Numbered from the stretch's first letter, positions 31,954-41,456 are shown. The stretch: DNA of 59,419 bases from an uncultured Actinomycetes bacterium (GCA_903885505.1 CAISIU010000094.1:1-59419), one strand, 5' to 3'. Program-made: numbers and translations. Notes: generated from the sequence alone by a model not told the origin.

Positions 31954-34446
31954 ATGACGAACCCTTACCGTTTGCCCGACACCGTGAGCCCCGAGCGCTA
32001 CATCTTGCGCTTCGTGCCGGACCTCGAATCGGCCACTTTCACAGGTGAAGCGACCATCGAGCTCGACGTGCGCGCCGCCACCTCCACTCTCACCTTCAAC
32101 GCCCTCGAACTCGGTCTAGGCGAGGTCACCGTGACGGACGCCCTCGGTGCCCAGAGTGCGACCGCCGTCTTAAATGACGAGTTGCAGACCGCCACCGTCT
32201 CGCTGGCTCGTGAACTCGCCACCGGCCCCGCCACGATGTCCGTCTCGTTCTCGGGCATTTTGAACGACAAGCTCGCCGGGTTCTACCGCTCGACCTTCGT
32301 CGACAACGAGGGCGTCACCCAAACCATCGCAACCACGCAGCTGCAGGCCACTGATGCCCGTCGCGCTTTCCCGTGCTGGGACGAGCCCATCTTTAAGGCC
32401 GTCTTTGAGATCACCCTGGTGGTCCCCGAGCACCTCGCCGCCTACTCCAACTCTCCCGTCGTCAGCGAGACCTCGAACGGCGATGGCACCCGCACGGTGG
32501 TCTACGGACCCACGATGAAGATGTCGACCTACATCGTCGCTTTCGTGGTGGGCCCTTTTGAGGCCACCGCCGCTGTCGATGTCGATGGGGTCCCGCTGCG
32601 CGTGGTCTACCCCGCTGGCAAGGGTCACTTGGCGAACTTCGCGCTGGAGGCCGGCGCCTTCGCCCTTCGCTGGTTCACGACGTACTTCGACATCCCCTAT
32701 CCGGGCGACAAGGTCGACATGATTGCGGTGCCGGACTTCGCCTTCGGCGCCATGGAAAACCTCGGCTGCATCACCTATCGAGAGACCGCTCTGTTGGTGG
32801 ATCCCGAGACGGCCAGCCACGTCGAAATCGCTCGCGTCGCCGAGGTCGTGGCGCACGAACTCGCGCACATGTGGTTCGGCGACCTCGTCACCATGCAGTG
32901 GTGGGAAGGCATTTGGTTAAACGAAGCCTTCGCCACCTTCATGGCGACCGCGTGCATCGACGCTTTCCGCCCCGAGTGGAAGACCTGGGACGACTTTGGG
33001 ATTTCGCGCGACGCCTCGCTGCAAGTCGACGGCTTGCACTCGACTCGTCCCATCGAGTTCGAGGTCATTCACCCCGCCGAAGCCCAGGGCATGCTCGACC
33101 TCCTCACCTACGAAAAGGGTGGCTCAGTGCTGCGCATGTTGGAGCAGTTCCTCGGTGACGAGGTGTACCGCGACGGCATTCGCCTCTACCTCAAGAAGCA
33201 CGCCTACGCCAACACAGTGACGAACGACCTCTGGTCGGCCTTCGAGCAGTCGTCCGGCCAGCCCGTGGGCGAGATCATGAACACTTGGATTCTCCAAGGT
33301 GGCCACCCGCTGATCACTATCGAGAACGGCACCATTTCGCAGTCGCCCTTCGCGTATGGCGAATCCACCGGCGAGAGCGCCATTGGGTCGAATTGGCTCG
33401 TGCCCCTGTCATTGCGCAGCGTCACGGGTGGCGACACACAGAAACTATTGCTGCGCGGCGACTCCGTCGCTTCGCCCCTGTCTGGCCCCGTGCTGGTCAA
33501 TGCCGGTGGTTCGGGTGTGTATCGCTCGCGCTACGGCACGGCGGAGTTGGCGGCCCTGGTCCCCTACCTCAACGAGCTCACCGAGCTCGAGCGCGCCACC
33601 GTGGTCGCCGATGCGTGGGCCGCACTGTTTGCGGGCAAGTCGAGTTTCACGGACTTCGTCGCGGTGGCCAAGGGTCTCGGCAACCTCGACGAGCCGGCGA
33701 CCTGGAGCCCCGTCATCAACGCCCTCGAGTGGGCCATGCGGGCCGCCAAGCCCGGTCAGCGCCCGGCGCTCTCGCAAATCGTGCGCGAGATCTTGCGTCC
33801 GCAATTTGACCGACTCGGCTACGACCCACTCGAGAGCGACAGCGAACTCACCGCACAGGTGCGCGCCGCCGTCATCTCGACCTTGGGCGTGATTGGCCAG
33901 GACCCCGACGTACGTGCCGCCGCCCTGGAGCGTTTCGCGGCCGGTGAACTCAACGGCGACACCGCCCGCGCGACCTTGCGCGTGGTGGCCGACCAGAACG
34001 AGCACGGGACCTACGAGAAGTACCTCGAGTCGTACCGCAGCGCCACCAGCCCGCAGGGTCAAGTGCGCTACCTCTACGCCTTGGCCGACTTCCCGGACCC
34101 GCACATCATCATGGACGCTTTCGAGAAGTGCTTTACCGAATTCCGCTCGCAAGACGCGGTGTACTTCATTTCCACTTTGCTCGCGAATTCGCAGGCCGGT
34201 GGTCAGGTATGGCGCGCGTTGAGCGCGCGTTGGGACGAGGCGCTGTCTCGTTTCCCGTCCAACGCCCATTCACGCATGGTGGGTGGCATCACCACCTTCA
34301 TTACCGACGCGGAGCTCATCGACGAGGTAAACAGTTTCATTGCCGAGCACCCCATCGCGGGTGGTCAGCGAACGGTCACGCAGTTCCTTGAGCGCCTGCG
34401 TATCGGACAGAAGTTTGCTCAGAACCTTCAAAGTGAACTGGAGTAA
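31954..34446 (+). CDS. pepN: M1 family zinc aminopeptidase (PepN-like)
   Basis: Removes N-terminal residues from peptides. The substrate-binding GAMENLGC loop is near residue 268. The zinc site is HELAHMWFGD followed, after WWEGIWLNEAFA, by the third ligand Glu. Downstream comes the ERAP1-like helical C-terminal domain (about 520-820). The length, 830, suits the actinobacterial PepN group. No signal peptide is seen, so it is cytoplasmic and likely works in protein turnover. It ends 3 bases before the GDT1 gene, suggesting co-transcription. Confidence 0.95.
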   Translation: MTNPYRLPDTVSPERYILRFVPDLESATFTGEATIELDVRAATSTLTFNALELGLGEVTVTDALGAQSATAVLNDELQTATVSLARELATGPATMSVSFSGILNDKLAGFYRSTFVDNEGVTQTIATTQLQATDARRAFPCWDEPIFKAVFEITLVVPEHLAAYSNSPVVSETSNGDGTRTVVYGPTMKMSTYIVAFVVGPFEATAAVDVDGVPLRVVYPAGKGHLANFALEAGAFALRWFTTYFDIPYPGDKVDMIAVPDFAFGAMENLGCITYRETALLVDPETASHVEIARVAEVVAHELAHMWFGDLVTMQWWEGIWLNEAFATFMATACIDAFRPEWKTWDDFGISRDASLQVDGLHSTRPIEFEVIHPAEAQGMLDLLTYEKGGSVLRMLEQFLGDEVYRDGIRLYLKKHAYANTVTNDLWSAFEQSSGQPVGEIMNTWILQGGHPLITIENGTISQSPFAYGESTGESAIGSNWLVPLSLRSVTGGDTQKLLLRGDSVASPLSGPVLVNAGGSGVYRSRYGTAELAALVPYLNELTELERATVVADAWAALFAGKSSFTDFVAVAKGLGNLDEPATWSPVINALEWAMRAAKPGQRPALSQIVREILRPQFDRLGYDPLESDSELTAQVRAAVISTLGVIGQDPDVRAAALERFAAGELNGDTARATLRVVADQNEHGTYEKYLESYRSATSPQGQVRYLYALADFPDPHIIMDAFEKCFTEFRSQDAVYFISTLLANSQAGGQVWRALSARWDEALSRFPSNAHSRMVGGITTFITDAELIDEVNSFIAEHPIAGGQRTVTQFLERLRIGQKFAQNLQSELE

Positions 34447-34449
34447 GAG

Positions 34450-35037
34450 ATGTTTCTGACCGCCTTGTGGATCTTCGGCTTGATGTTTGTTCTGGAGCTT
34501 CCGGACAAGACGATGTTTGCCACGGTCATCATGGCCAGCCGGGCGCGCGCTCGCAACGTCGTCATTGGTGCCACCACTGCCTTCACCGTTCACATGGGCA
34601 TTGCCGTGGGCGCCGGCGGGCTGCTGAAGCTGCTGCACCCCACTCCCAAGGGCATCATCATGGCAATCTTGTTCCTCGGTGGCGCGGCCTACCTGCTCTT
34701 TGTTCCCGAGAAGGAAGAAGAGGAAGAGGGAACGCGCGAAGGTCAAGAAGAAGATGCCGGTACCACCTGGCGCGAAATCGCCGGTGCGTTCAGCGTCATC
34801 TTCATCGGTGAGTTCGGCGACTTGACGCAGATCCAAGCCGCCAACCTGGCGGCCAAGCACAACTGGGCCCTGGTCTTTATTCCCTCGACCCTGGCCCTCG
34901 CCCTCATCGCGGTCATCGGGGCATACGGCGGCAAGTGGATTACGAGCCGTTTGCCCTTGGTCTGGATCCGACGTGGCGGCGGACTGATCTTCGCGGGCCT
35001 CGGCATTTACACCATCATCGATCTGCTCACCGCATGA
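34450..35037 (+). CDS. GDT1/TMEM165 family (UPF0016) divalent cation transporter
   Basis: A six-helix membrane protein of 195 residues in two pseudo-symmetric halves, likely exporting Mn2+ and/or Ca2+. The two family motifs are visible: ELPDKT near residue 16 (Pro replaces the usual Gly) and EFGDLTQ near 119. A strongly acidic loop rich in Glu (about 80-100) separates the halves and may gather cations. It starts 3 bases after pepN and overlaps the methyltransferase by ATGA. Mn2+ export is known for bacterial homologues; the cation here is inferred. Confidence 0.87.
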   Translation: MFLTALWIFGLMFVLELPDKTMFATVIMASRARARNVVIGATTAFTVHMGIAVGAGGLLKLLHPTPKGIIMAILFLGGAAYLLFVPEKEEEEEGTREGQEEDAGTTWREIAGAFSVIFIGEFGDLTQIQAANLAAKHNWALVFIPSTLALALIAVIGAYGGKWITSRLPLVWIRRGGGLIFAGLGIYTIIDLLTA

Positions 35038-35666
35038 GCACTCGGGCGCAGCAGCTTCGTGCGCTCGCTCGCAAGGTGAAGGGCTTTATGCCCGATGACG
35101 AAGGTGAGGCCCTCACCGAGATTGGCCGAGAGGCTGGCGCCACCTTCCCCGGTGGCGCGTGGCTCGAAGTCGGCGCGTGGTGCGGGAAGTCCGCGGTCTA
35201 TCTCGGCCTCGCCGCCGAGGAAACGGGCTGCGTTCTCTACTCCTTGGACCACCATCACGGATCTGAGGAAAACCAAGTGGGCTGGGAGCACTTTGATCCC
35301 GAACTCATCGACCCCGTCGACGGTCGCCTCAACACCCTCCCCCACTGGCAACGCACCATTGCCACCGCTCGTCTCGAAGAGACGGTGGTGGGTCTCGTGG
35401 GCTCCTCGGTAACCATCGCGTCGCACTTCGCGACACCCCTCGATCTCCTCTTTATCGATGGCGGACACGGCCACGACGTTGCGTGGGCGGACTACTTCGC
35501 GTGGACGCCCGCCGTGCGCGATGGTGGCTGGCTGCTCATTCACGACGTTTTTCCGGACCCCGCCGACGGTGGCCGCCCGCCGTATGAGATTTACCTCGAA
35601 GCGCTGGCGAACGGGTTTAGCGACGTCGCCGCCGTGGGTTCACTGCGCGCGCTGCGACGCGACTAG
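35034..35666 (+). CDS. Class I SAM-dependent methyltransferase (Methyltransf_24 type)
   Basis: A 210-residue Rossmann-fold methyltransferase. GAWLEVGAWCGKSAVYLGLAAEE is the SAM-binding motif I (Gly-x-Gly variant), LYSLDHHHGSEENQ is motif II, and LLFIDGGHGHDVAWADYFAW is the metal/acceptor region of the family. ATG 35034 overlaps the GDT1 stop; a longer frame from 34935 runs inside that gene. The acceptor is unknown. It shares a CTAG stop with the convergent alpha/alpha-barrel gene, and its family is common beside glycan genes. Confidence 0.83.
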   Translation: MSTRAQQLRALARKVKGFMPDDEGEALTEIGREAGATFPGGAWLEVGAWCGKSAVYLGLAAEETGCVLYSLDHHHGSEENQVGWEHFDPELIDPVDGRLNTLPHWQRTIATARLEETVVGLVGSSVTIASHFATPLDLLFIDGGHGHDVAWADYFAWTPAVRDGGWLLIHDVFPDPADGGRPPYEIYLEALANGFSDVAAVGSLRALRRD

Positions 35667-36733
35667 CGATCGAGCGGACAGGACTGACCGATGGCCGGGT
35701 GACGCGCCTGGTCAAAGCGATGAGAAAAAGTGTCGTGTCCCGCCGTGGACGTTGTTAAGGCGTCCCAGGCCAAGATGATGGCGGCCGCGGTATACGACGA
35801 GGTCTCGGCGGCCGGAAAGGTCACTTCGTCGGGATAGGCAATTCCCGTCCAGTAGGCACCGTCGTCGCGGCGGTGGCGACGCGTGGCCGCCAAGATGTCG
35901 AGGGCTCGGTCTTCCCAGCCCACCGCCACGAGGGCCAACGCGCACTCAGCGGTTTCCGCGGCCGTGACCCAGTCGTTCGTCGACACGCAGCGAACGCCGC
36001 GAAAATCGAGCACGTGACGATCAAAGCCATCGCTCAGACGTTGGCGTGCGGCCGAGATGGGCAGCACACCGGCCAGCACGGGGTAATACCAGTCCATGGC
36101 AAATTGATTCTTCGGGGCGAATGCGCCCGGGTGATGCGCGAGGGCGTGGCCCAAGCGGTCAGCGACCTCGTTCCATTTACCCGACGGCTCGCCGAGAGCG
36201 TCCGCCAACATCACGCCGCAGCGAAGCGAGTGATAAATCGAACTGCTACCCGTGAGTAGGGCGTAGCGCTCCGGGTGGCCCGCGGAGTCAAGTGACCAGC
36301 GAATCGTGCCGTCGTCCATCTGCCAGCTCGACACGAAGTTCAAGGCCTTCGCGACCACGGGGAACATCTCGCGCGCAAACACGAGGTCACCGGTGACGGC
36401 CACGTAGTGCCATATGCCCGCGGCCACGTAGGCGCAGACGTTGGTGTCAATACGGGCATCTTTCACGGTTTCGCCGAGGTAGTAGTTAAACCAGCTGCCG
36501 TCGCCGAGTTGACGCGCGGCCAACCAGCGATAGGCCGCGTGGGCTTCCTCCACGTGACCGGCCACCACCAAGGCCATAGCGGCTTCCACGTGATTCCACG
36601 GGTCACAGTGACCACCAGGGAACCACGGGATCTGCCCCGAGGGCAATTGCAGCGACACGAGGTGGCGCGCCGTGGCGCGCACTTCGTCGCCGGTGATCAC
36701 ACCGGGCAGGTCGGCTGCCGTCTTCACACTCAC
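35663..36733 (-). CDS. Alpha/alpha-barrel protein ('prenyltransferase'-like)
   Basis: A 356-residue protein with repeated helical hairpins of the terpenoid-cyclase/glycosidase (alpha/alpha)6 toroid, for example GQIPWFPGGHCDPWNHVEAAMALV, LGDGSWFNYYLGE and DGAYWTGIAYPDEVTFPAAET, each with Gly-x-W or Gly-x-Y turns. Databases often call such proteins prenyltransferase or squalene cyclase, but the DxDD motif is absent and a carbohydrate-active role suits the context better. It starts at GTG and overlaps the methyltransferase by GTGA; with the GT4 upstream, all three are one operon. Confidence 0.7.
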   Translation of the reverse strand: MSVKTAADLPGVITGDEVRATARHLVSLQLPSGQIPWFPGGHCDPWNHVEAAMALVVAGHVEEAHAAYRWLAARQLGDGSWFNYYLGETVKDARIDTNVCAYVAAGIWHYVAVTGDLVFAREMFPVVAKALNFVSSWQMDDGTIRWSLDSAGHPERYALLTGSSSIYHSLRCGVMLADALGEPSGKWNEVADRLGHALAHHPGAFAPKNQFAMDWYYPVLAGVLPISAARQRLSDGFDRHVLDFRGVRCVSTNDWVTAAETAECALALVAVGWEDRALDILAATRRHRRDDGAYWTGIAYPDEVTFPAAETSSYTAAAIILAWDALTTSTAGHDTFSHRFDQARHPAIGQSCPLDR

Positions 36734-37443
36734 GCCGGCTTCACCGAATAGACGATCATCGACTTACCCATCAGCGGGGAGAGAATCTTCTCCGCGGTGC
36801 GCGTCAGCCAGGGGCCCTTCACGATGTCCCACACCAAGAGACGGTGGTAGGCCTTCACGGCCCAGTGCGTGTCATTCGTGGTGCCCACGGCACACTTCAG
36901 CCACCAATACGGGCTGTGCAGTCCGTGCGCGTAGGCGTGACCGGTGACCTTTACGCCCGCGTCGATGAGTCGAGATTCGACGACCGAACGGCGATAGATC
37001 CGCACGTGGCCACCCTTGACCATGTGGTATTCATCCGACAAGGCCCAGTTGATGAGCTCGGGAAAGAAACGAGGGATGGTCACGGCCATGGTGCCCCCGG
37101 GGCGAAGCACGCGCACCAGTTCGGCCATCGCGGCCGAGTCTTCGGGGATGTGCTCGAGCACTTCGGAGCAAATCACGTGGTCAAAGTGGTTGTCGGGGAA
37201 GGGCAGATGCAGGGCGTCGCCTTGAATGACGGCAACTTTGGCGTCACGCGACAACTCCCCCGCTTCGATCATGAGCGCGAAGGTGCCGAGCACGCCTTCC
37301 ACTTCCTCGCGACCCGCGTCCAAGGTGACCACCTGGGCACCGCGACGAGCGGCTTCGTAGGCGTGGCGGCCGAAGCCGCAGCCCACGTCCAAAATCTTCT
37401 CGCCGGACTTGAGGCCCAGAACGTCGTAATCAGCAGTCAGCAT
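36730..37443 (-). CDS. SAM-dependent methyltransferase (UbiE/Methyltransf_11 type)
   Basis: A 237-residue class I methyltransferase. LDVGCGFGRHAYEAARRGAQ is motif I, VTLDAGREEVEGV motif II, and VIQGDALHLPFPDNHFDHVICSEVLEHI carries the acidic post-I residues. It lies between the GT4 and barrel genes, with a TAATG overlap at its start and GTGA at its end. A sugar hydroxyl, as in mycobacterial methylated polysaccharides, is a reasonable acceptor but is inferred only from the neighbours. Confidence 0.85.
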   Translation of the reverse strand: MLTADYDVLGLKSGEKILDVGCGFGRHAYEAARRGAQVVTLDAGREEVEGVLGTFALMIEAGELSRDAKVAVIQGDALHLPFPDNHFDHVICSEVLEHIPEDSAAMAELVRVLRPGGTMAVTIPRFFPELINWALSDEYHMVKGGHVRIYRRSVVESRLIDAGVKVTGHAYAHGLHSPYWWLKCAVGTTNDTHWAVKAYHRLLVWDIVKGPWLTRTAEKILSPLMGKSMIVYSVKPA

Positions 37444-38813
37444 TAGTCAAACTCCACAGATTCAGGAAGGGGTTGTCCACTCAAGATGGCGTCGTAACAC
37501 GCGGCGGTGCCGCGAGCGGTGACCTGCCAGGTGAAACGTTCGATTACCCGTTGGCGACCATTGGCGCCGAGGCGGGCCGCGAGTTCGCGGTCATCGAGCA
37601 AGGTGCGGATGGCGCCGACGAGGGCGTCGGGGTCATTCGGGGTAACCAGCAGACCGGTCTCGCCACTGGTGCCGACCACCTCGGGAATCGCGCCACCCGT
37701 GGTGCCGACTACTGGCACCCCACAACTCATGGCCTCAATCGCGGGCAGCGAGAACCCTTCGTAAAGGGAAGGCACGATGGCGACTTCGGCTTCGCCGTAG
37801 AGGCGAGCGAGTTCTTCGTCACTCACGCCCGAGACCGTGCGCACGATGTCGGTCAGTCCGAGTCGTTCCATGGTGGTGGCCACGCGACCCCCCGGTCGTG
37901 GCTTACCAATAACAACGAGTTCAATGTCGCGCTCGGTGCGCAGCTTCGCCACCGCTTCGAGCAGCGGCACGAGTCCCTTCATGGGAACGTCCGAGCTGCT
38001 GGTGACCATGAGGCGACCGGGGACCGCGGTGACGCCCGCGTACGGACGGAAAACGTCGGCGTCCACGCCGACGGGGACCACCGTCATGCGCTCGAGGGGC
38101 ACCTTCATCTGCGCGTTGATATCCACCTTGGAGTTGTGCGACACCGTGAGCAGCGCCGGCATGTTCTTCGCGACGCGCACCTGCATGCGCAAAAAGCCAA
38201 ACCAGCGGCGCGTGGTGAATCGCTTCCACGGTGTCTCGGCGTGGTCGAGAGCGATAGAACGGTCCACGGTGATGGGGTGGTGCAAGGTCTCGAGCAAAGG
38301 CCAGCCGTCTTTCACCAATCCGGCAATCCCGGTGCCGAGGCACTGATTGTCGTGAATGATGTCGAAGTCGGCACGACGCGTGCGCATGATCTTGCGAATG
38401 CGCTTCGAAAAAGCCAATGGCTCGCCGAAACCGGCGGCCATCATGATCAGAAATTCGGTCCAATCGGCCCAGGTTTTAAATTCCCGCAGGGCGGGCACGC
38501 GAAACGGATCGGGGTCGCGGTAGAGGTCGAGGCCCGGGACGGGGGTGAAACCGACACCCTCGTCGAGCTCGGGCCACGGCTGACCAGCAAAAACTTCGAC
38601 CTGGTGCCCGAGGGCCACCAATTCGCGGGTGAGGTGACGGGTGTAGACGCCCTGGCCGCCACAGGTGGGGTTACCGCGGTACACGAAAAAAGCCACTCGG
38701 TGCTTGCCGGGCTGCGCCGGACGGGCCGGTACGGGCGCCGGAATCGTGATGTGGCGTGACCGTTCCCACGAGGCGCGGGTATCGGTCCATGACTGTTTCA
38801 GGCTCTTGCCCAC
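37443..38813 (-). CDS. Family 4 glycosyltransferase (GT-B)
   Basis: A retaining glycosyltransferase of 456 residues. The N-terminal acceptor domain has AFFVYRGNPTCGGQGVYTRHL; the C-terminal donor domain (about 250-450) has VPVGVDADVF, the E-x7-E motif in VPSLYEGFSLPAIEAMSCGVPVV, and GLLVTPNDPDAL. The first ~35 residues are basic and Pro-rich. It starts at GTG 38813 with an AGGGAG site 6 bases upstream and leads the three-gene cluster. Rv3032, which builds methylglucose polysaccharide in M. tuberculosis, is a distant reminder, not a proven orthologue. Confidence 0.88.
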   Translation of the reverse strand: MGKSLKQSWTDTRASWERSRHITIPAPVPARPAQPGKHRVAFFVYRGNPTCGGQGVYTRHLTRELVALGHQVEVFAGQPWPELDEGVGFTPVPGLDLYRDPDPFRVPALREFKTWADWTEFLIMMAAGFGEPLAFSKRIRKIMRTRRADFDIIHDNQCLGTGIAGLVKDGWPLLETLHHPITVDRSIALDHAETPWKRFTTRRWFGFLRMQVRVAKNMPALLTVSHNSKVDINAQMKVPLERMTVVPVGVDADVFRPYAGVTAVPGRLMVTSSSDVPMKGLVPLLEAVAKLRTERDIELVVIGKPRPGGRVATTMERLGLTDIVRTVSGVSDEELARLYGEAEVAIVPSLYEGFSLPAIEAMSCGVPVVGTTGGAIPEVVGTSGETGLLVTPNDPDALVGAIRTLLDDRELAARLGANGRQRVIERFTWQVTARGTAACYDAILSGQPLPESVEFD

Positions 38814-38912
38814 GTAACTCCCTTACTGCGGGGTAACCATTATCCCCCATCGAGCCACCTCGGTGCCACGGGCCTGATTTAGGGGGTCAAAAGGCTCGCT
38901 AATCTTGCCCCC

Positions 38913-40142
38913 ATGGACCTTTCCTACCCCGTTGAATCAGAAGCATTCCGCGCCGAAGTGCGCGCCTGGCTAGAGGCGAACCTGCCCGAGGGATGGGGCC
39001 AACCTGGCTTTTCCATGACCCCCGAGGAGCGTCACGCCTTTAACACCAACTGGCCCGAGACGCTCTTCGCGGGCGGCTGGATCTGCGCCGGCTGGCCGAA
39101 GGAATACGGCGGCAAGGGCCTCAGTCTCATCGAGCAGGTCGTCGCGAACGAAGAGTTCGCCCGTCTCGAGGCGCCGCTGCGCGCTGACTTCTTCGGCGAC
39201 ACCCTCGTCGGCCCGACCATCTTGCAGTGGGGCACCGAGGAGCAGAAGAAGGAATTTATCCCCGGCATCTTGCAGGGCAAGATTGCTTGGTGCCAGGGCT
39301 TCTCCGAGCCGAACTCCGGTTCCGACCTCGCGAGTCTCGGCACCACTGCTGTTCTCGACGGTGACGAGTGGGTCATCAACGGCCAGAAGGTGTGGACGAC
39401 GCAGGCTCAGCACGCCGACTACGTCTTCCTGCTCTGCCGCACCGACCCCACCGCACCGCAGCACTCGGGCATCAGCTACCTCTTGGTGCCCATGCACCAG
39501 CCGGGCGTGGAAGTTCGCCCCATCATTCAGGTGGACGGCACCGCCGAGTTCAACGAAGTGTTCTTCACTGACGCTCGTTGCTCAAAGGACAACGTCGTCG
39601 GTGGCGTGAACAACGGCTGGAAGGTCGCCATGACCACCCTCGGTTTCGAGCGTGGCTCCTCCTCCACCACCGGTTACCGTCGCTTCCTCAAGGAATGGGA
39701 CGCCATTGTTCGCGCTGCGAAGCGCAAGGGCGCCAACGAGAACCCCTTGGTCCGCGACCGCCTGGTTCAGTCCTGGGAGAAGATCAAGATCATGCAGATC
39801 AACGGTTGGCGTTCGCTGACCGACGGCCTCAATGGCACGCACCACACCGCCTTGCTCGGTGCGACCAACAAGATGTTCTGGTCCGAGACCCACCGCGACA
39901 CCATGGAACTCGCGATGGACGTGCTCGGCATGGACGCCCAGATTCTCACTGGCTCGGGCGAAGCCGAGGGCACCGTTCCGGGCAGCCGTCGTGGTCGCGA
40001 TGACTACCCGGTCTCTGACCTGCAGGCCTCGTTCTTCTTCAGCCGCTCCGAGACCATCTGGGGCGGCACTGCGGAAATCCAGCGCAACATCATTGGTGAG
40101 CGCGCCCTTGGACTTCCGAAGGAACCCAAGCCCGCGAAGTAG
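38913..40142 (+). CDS. Acyl-CoA dehydrogenase
   Basis: A flavoprotein that introduces a double bond into an acyl-CoA thioester. The three-domain ACAD layout is complete in 409 residues: an N-terminal helical domain with GWPKEYGGKGLS, the middle beta domain with WCQGFSEPNSGSDLASLGT and QKVWTTQAQHADY, and the C-terminal helices ending WGGTAEIQRNIIGERALGLP. The long acyl-binding helix and extended loop (about 320-370) resemble FadE proteins for bulky side chains, including sterol side-chain enzymes, but the substrate is not certain. It is monocistronic and ends in a strong terminator. Confidence 0.92.
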   Translation: MDLSYPVESEAFRAEVRAWLEANLPEGWGQPGFSMTPEERHAFNTNWPETLFAGGWICAGWPKEYGGKGLSLIEQVVANEEFARLEAPLRADFFGDTLVGPTILQWGTEEQKKEFIPGILQGKIAWCQGFSEPNSGSDLASLGTTAVLDGDEWVINGQKVWTTQAQHADYVFLLCRTDPTAPQHSGISYLLVPMHQPGVEVRPIIQVDGTAEFNEVFFTDARCSKDNVVGGVNNGWKVAMTTLGFERGSSSTTGYRRFLKEWDAIVRAAKRKGANENPLVRDRLVQSWEKIKIMQINGWRSLTDGLNGTHHTALLGATNKMFWSETHRDTMELAMDVLGMDAQILTGSGEAEGTVPGSRRGRDDYPVSDLQASFFFSRSETIWGGTAEIQRNIIGERALGLPKEPKPAK

Positions 40143-40156
40143 TTCACCCGAACGCG

Positions 40157-40193
40157 AAAAACCCCCGTGCGTCGGCACGGGGGTTTTTCTTTT
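40157..40193. terminator. Strong bidirectional intrinsic terminator
   Basis: Stem CCCCCGTGC with GCACGGGGG around the 4-base loop GTCG, flanked by five A on the left and five T (then CTTTT) on the right. It can end both the acyl-CoA dehydrogenase transcript and the convergent MFS gene, whose stop is at 40215. Confidence 0.93.
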
Positions 40194-40214
40194 CGCAACT
40201 GTCCGACGGGATGC

Positions 40215-41456
40215 TCAATTCGAAGTCGACACTCGTGGGGCTGTTGACCGTGACCACACCACGAGGAACGCCCCCACCACCAAGCTCGAGATTGATCCCA
40301 CGAGGAGCCCGACTCGAGGATTCGTGGCGGCAACGATGGCGCCGACAATGGGGGCGCCAATAGGGGTGGTCCCGAGGAAAGCAATCCCGTGCAAGCTCAT
40401 CACGCGGCCGCGATACTCCTCTCGCGAGTTGAGTTGCAACGTGGCATTACAGGTGGAGACGAACGCGATCGAGCTGCCACCCGTCACCACGAGAGCCAGC
40501 GCGGCGACCGTCATGTTGGGGGCGAGCGCCACCACCGTCATGGAAATTCCAAAGGTGAGCCCCAAGCCCGCCAAGAGCTTCACCGTGGGCCGAGAACGTC
40601 GTGCGACGTAGAGACCGCCGATTACGGCACCCAGTCCCATGGCCCCGAGGAGGTAGCCATACGCCGACGCGTGCTCATCGTGAAAGGTCACCTGAACGAG
40701 GAGGGGCAGCGTGGTGGTGAAGTTAAAGGCGAAGGTGCCCACCATGACCACCGAGAGCAGCACCGTGCGAATGAGCGGGGTCCCCCACGCGTAGCGAAGA
40801 CCACTGCGCAACTGGCCCTTACCGGGTCGTTCACGACGAATGGGCGTCAATTCGCTGTCGCGCATCGCCACCAACGCGGTAATCACGGCCAAGTAGCTGA
40901 CCGAGTTTGCGATGAAACAGCCAGCGGTGCCGGTGAGGGCGATGAAGAGCGTGGCGATGGCGGGACCAATTAATCGACCCGCATTCATGATGACGCTGTT
41001 GAGGCTCACCGCATTGGCGATCAGGTTGCGACCCACCATTTCCTGCACGAAGGCCTGTCGAGCGGGCACGTCGAAGAGGTTGGAAATGCCGTTCAATACC
41101 GCGATGACGAACACCAGGGGAAGAGAGACCGCATGTAGAAGGACGCAGATCCCGAGTAGCAGCGCCAGGATGCCGGACGATCCCTGGGTGAAATACAAGA
41201 TGATGCGCTTGTTGTAACGGTCGGCCAGCACGCCCCCGTAGGAACCGAAGAGCAGCATCGGGAGATATTGCAGCGCAATCGACACGCCCAGCAAGAAGGC
41301 ATTGTGATGCGTGATCTGCAGTATCAGCCAGCCCTGCGCAACTGACTGCATCCAGGTGCCCGACACGCTGATGATTTGTCCGATGAAGTACAGGCGAAAG
41401 TTCCGCACGACGAGGGCGGCGAACGTTTGGCCCGCGAGTCGGCTCGCCGCACTCAT
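40215..41456 (-). CDS. MFS efflux transporter (MFS_3/EntS-like)
   Basis: A 12-helix transporter of 413 residues, probably exporting a drug or metabolite. SLFD-type features include NLFDVPARQAFVQEMVG and the loop ADRYNKRIILYFTQG between helices 2 and 3 (motif A). NAVSLNSVIMNAGRLIGPAIA is typical of the MFS_3 branch that includes the enterobactin exporter EntS. It overlaps the MarR gene by 4 bases, so the two form a regulator-pump pair. The substrate is unknown. Confidence 0.88.
   Translation of the reverse strand: MSAASRLAGQTFAALVVRNFRLYFIGQIISVSGTWMQSVAQGWLILQITHHNAFLLGVSIALQYLPMLLFGSYGGVLADRYNKRIILYFTQGSSGILALLLGICVLLHAVSLPLVFVIAVLNGISNLFDVPARQAFVQEMVGRNLIANAVSLNSVIMNAGRLIGPAIATLFIALTGTAGCFIANSVSYLAVITALVAMRDSELTPIRRERPGKGQLRSGLRYAWGTPLIRTVLLSVVMVGTFAFNFTTTLPLLVQVTFHDEHASAYGYLLGAMGLGAVIGGLYVARRSRPTVKLLAGLGLTFGISMTVVALAPNMTVAALALVVTGGSSIAFVSTCNATLQLNSREEYRGRVMSLHGIAFLGTTPIGAPIVGAIVAATNPRVGLLVGSISSLVVGAFLVVWSRSTAPRVSTSN

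Noticed and set aside
37473-38759. Long open frame of 428 codons on the plus strand, antisense to the GT4 gene
   Set aside because: It mirrors a clear GT4 with all motifs. Long antisense frames are common in GC-rich coding DNA. Its protein has no recognisable domain and high Gly/His/Arg.
38830-38849. GGGGTAA/TTATCCCC dyad between the GT4 and acyl-CoA dehydrogenase genes
   Set aside because: The arms are imperfect and short, and nothing links them to a known regulator.
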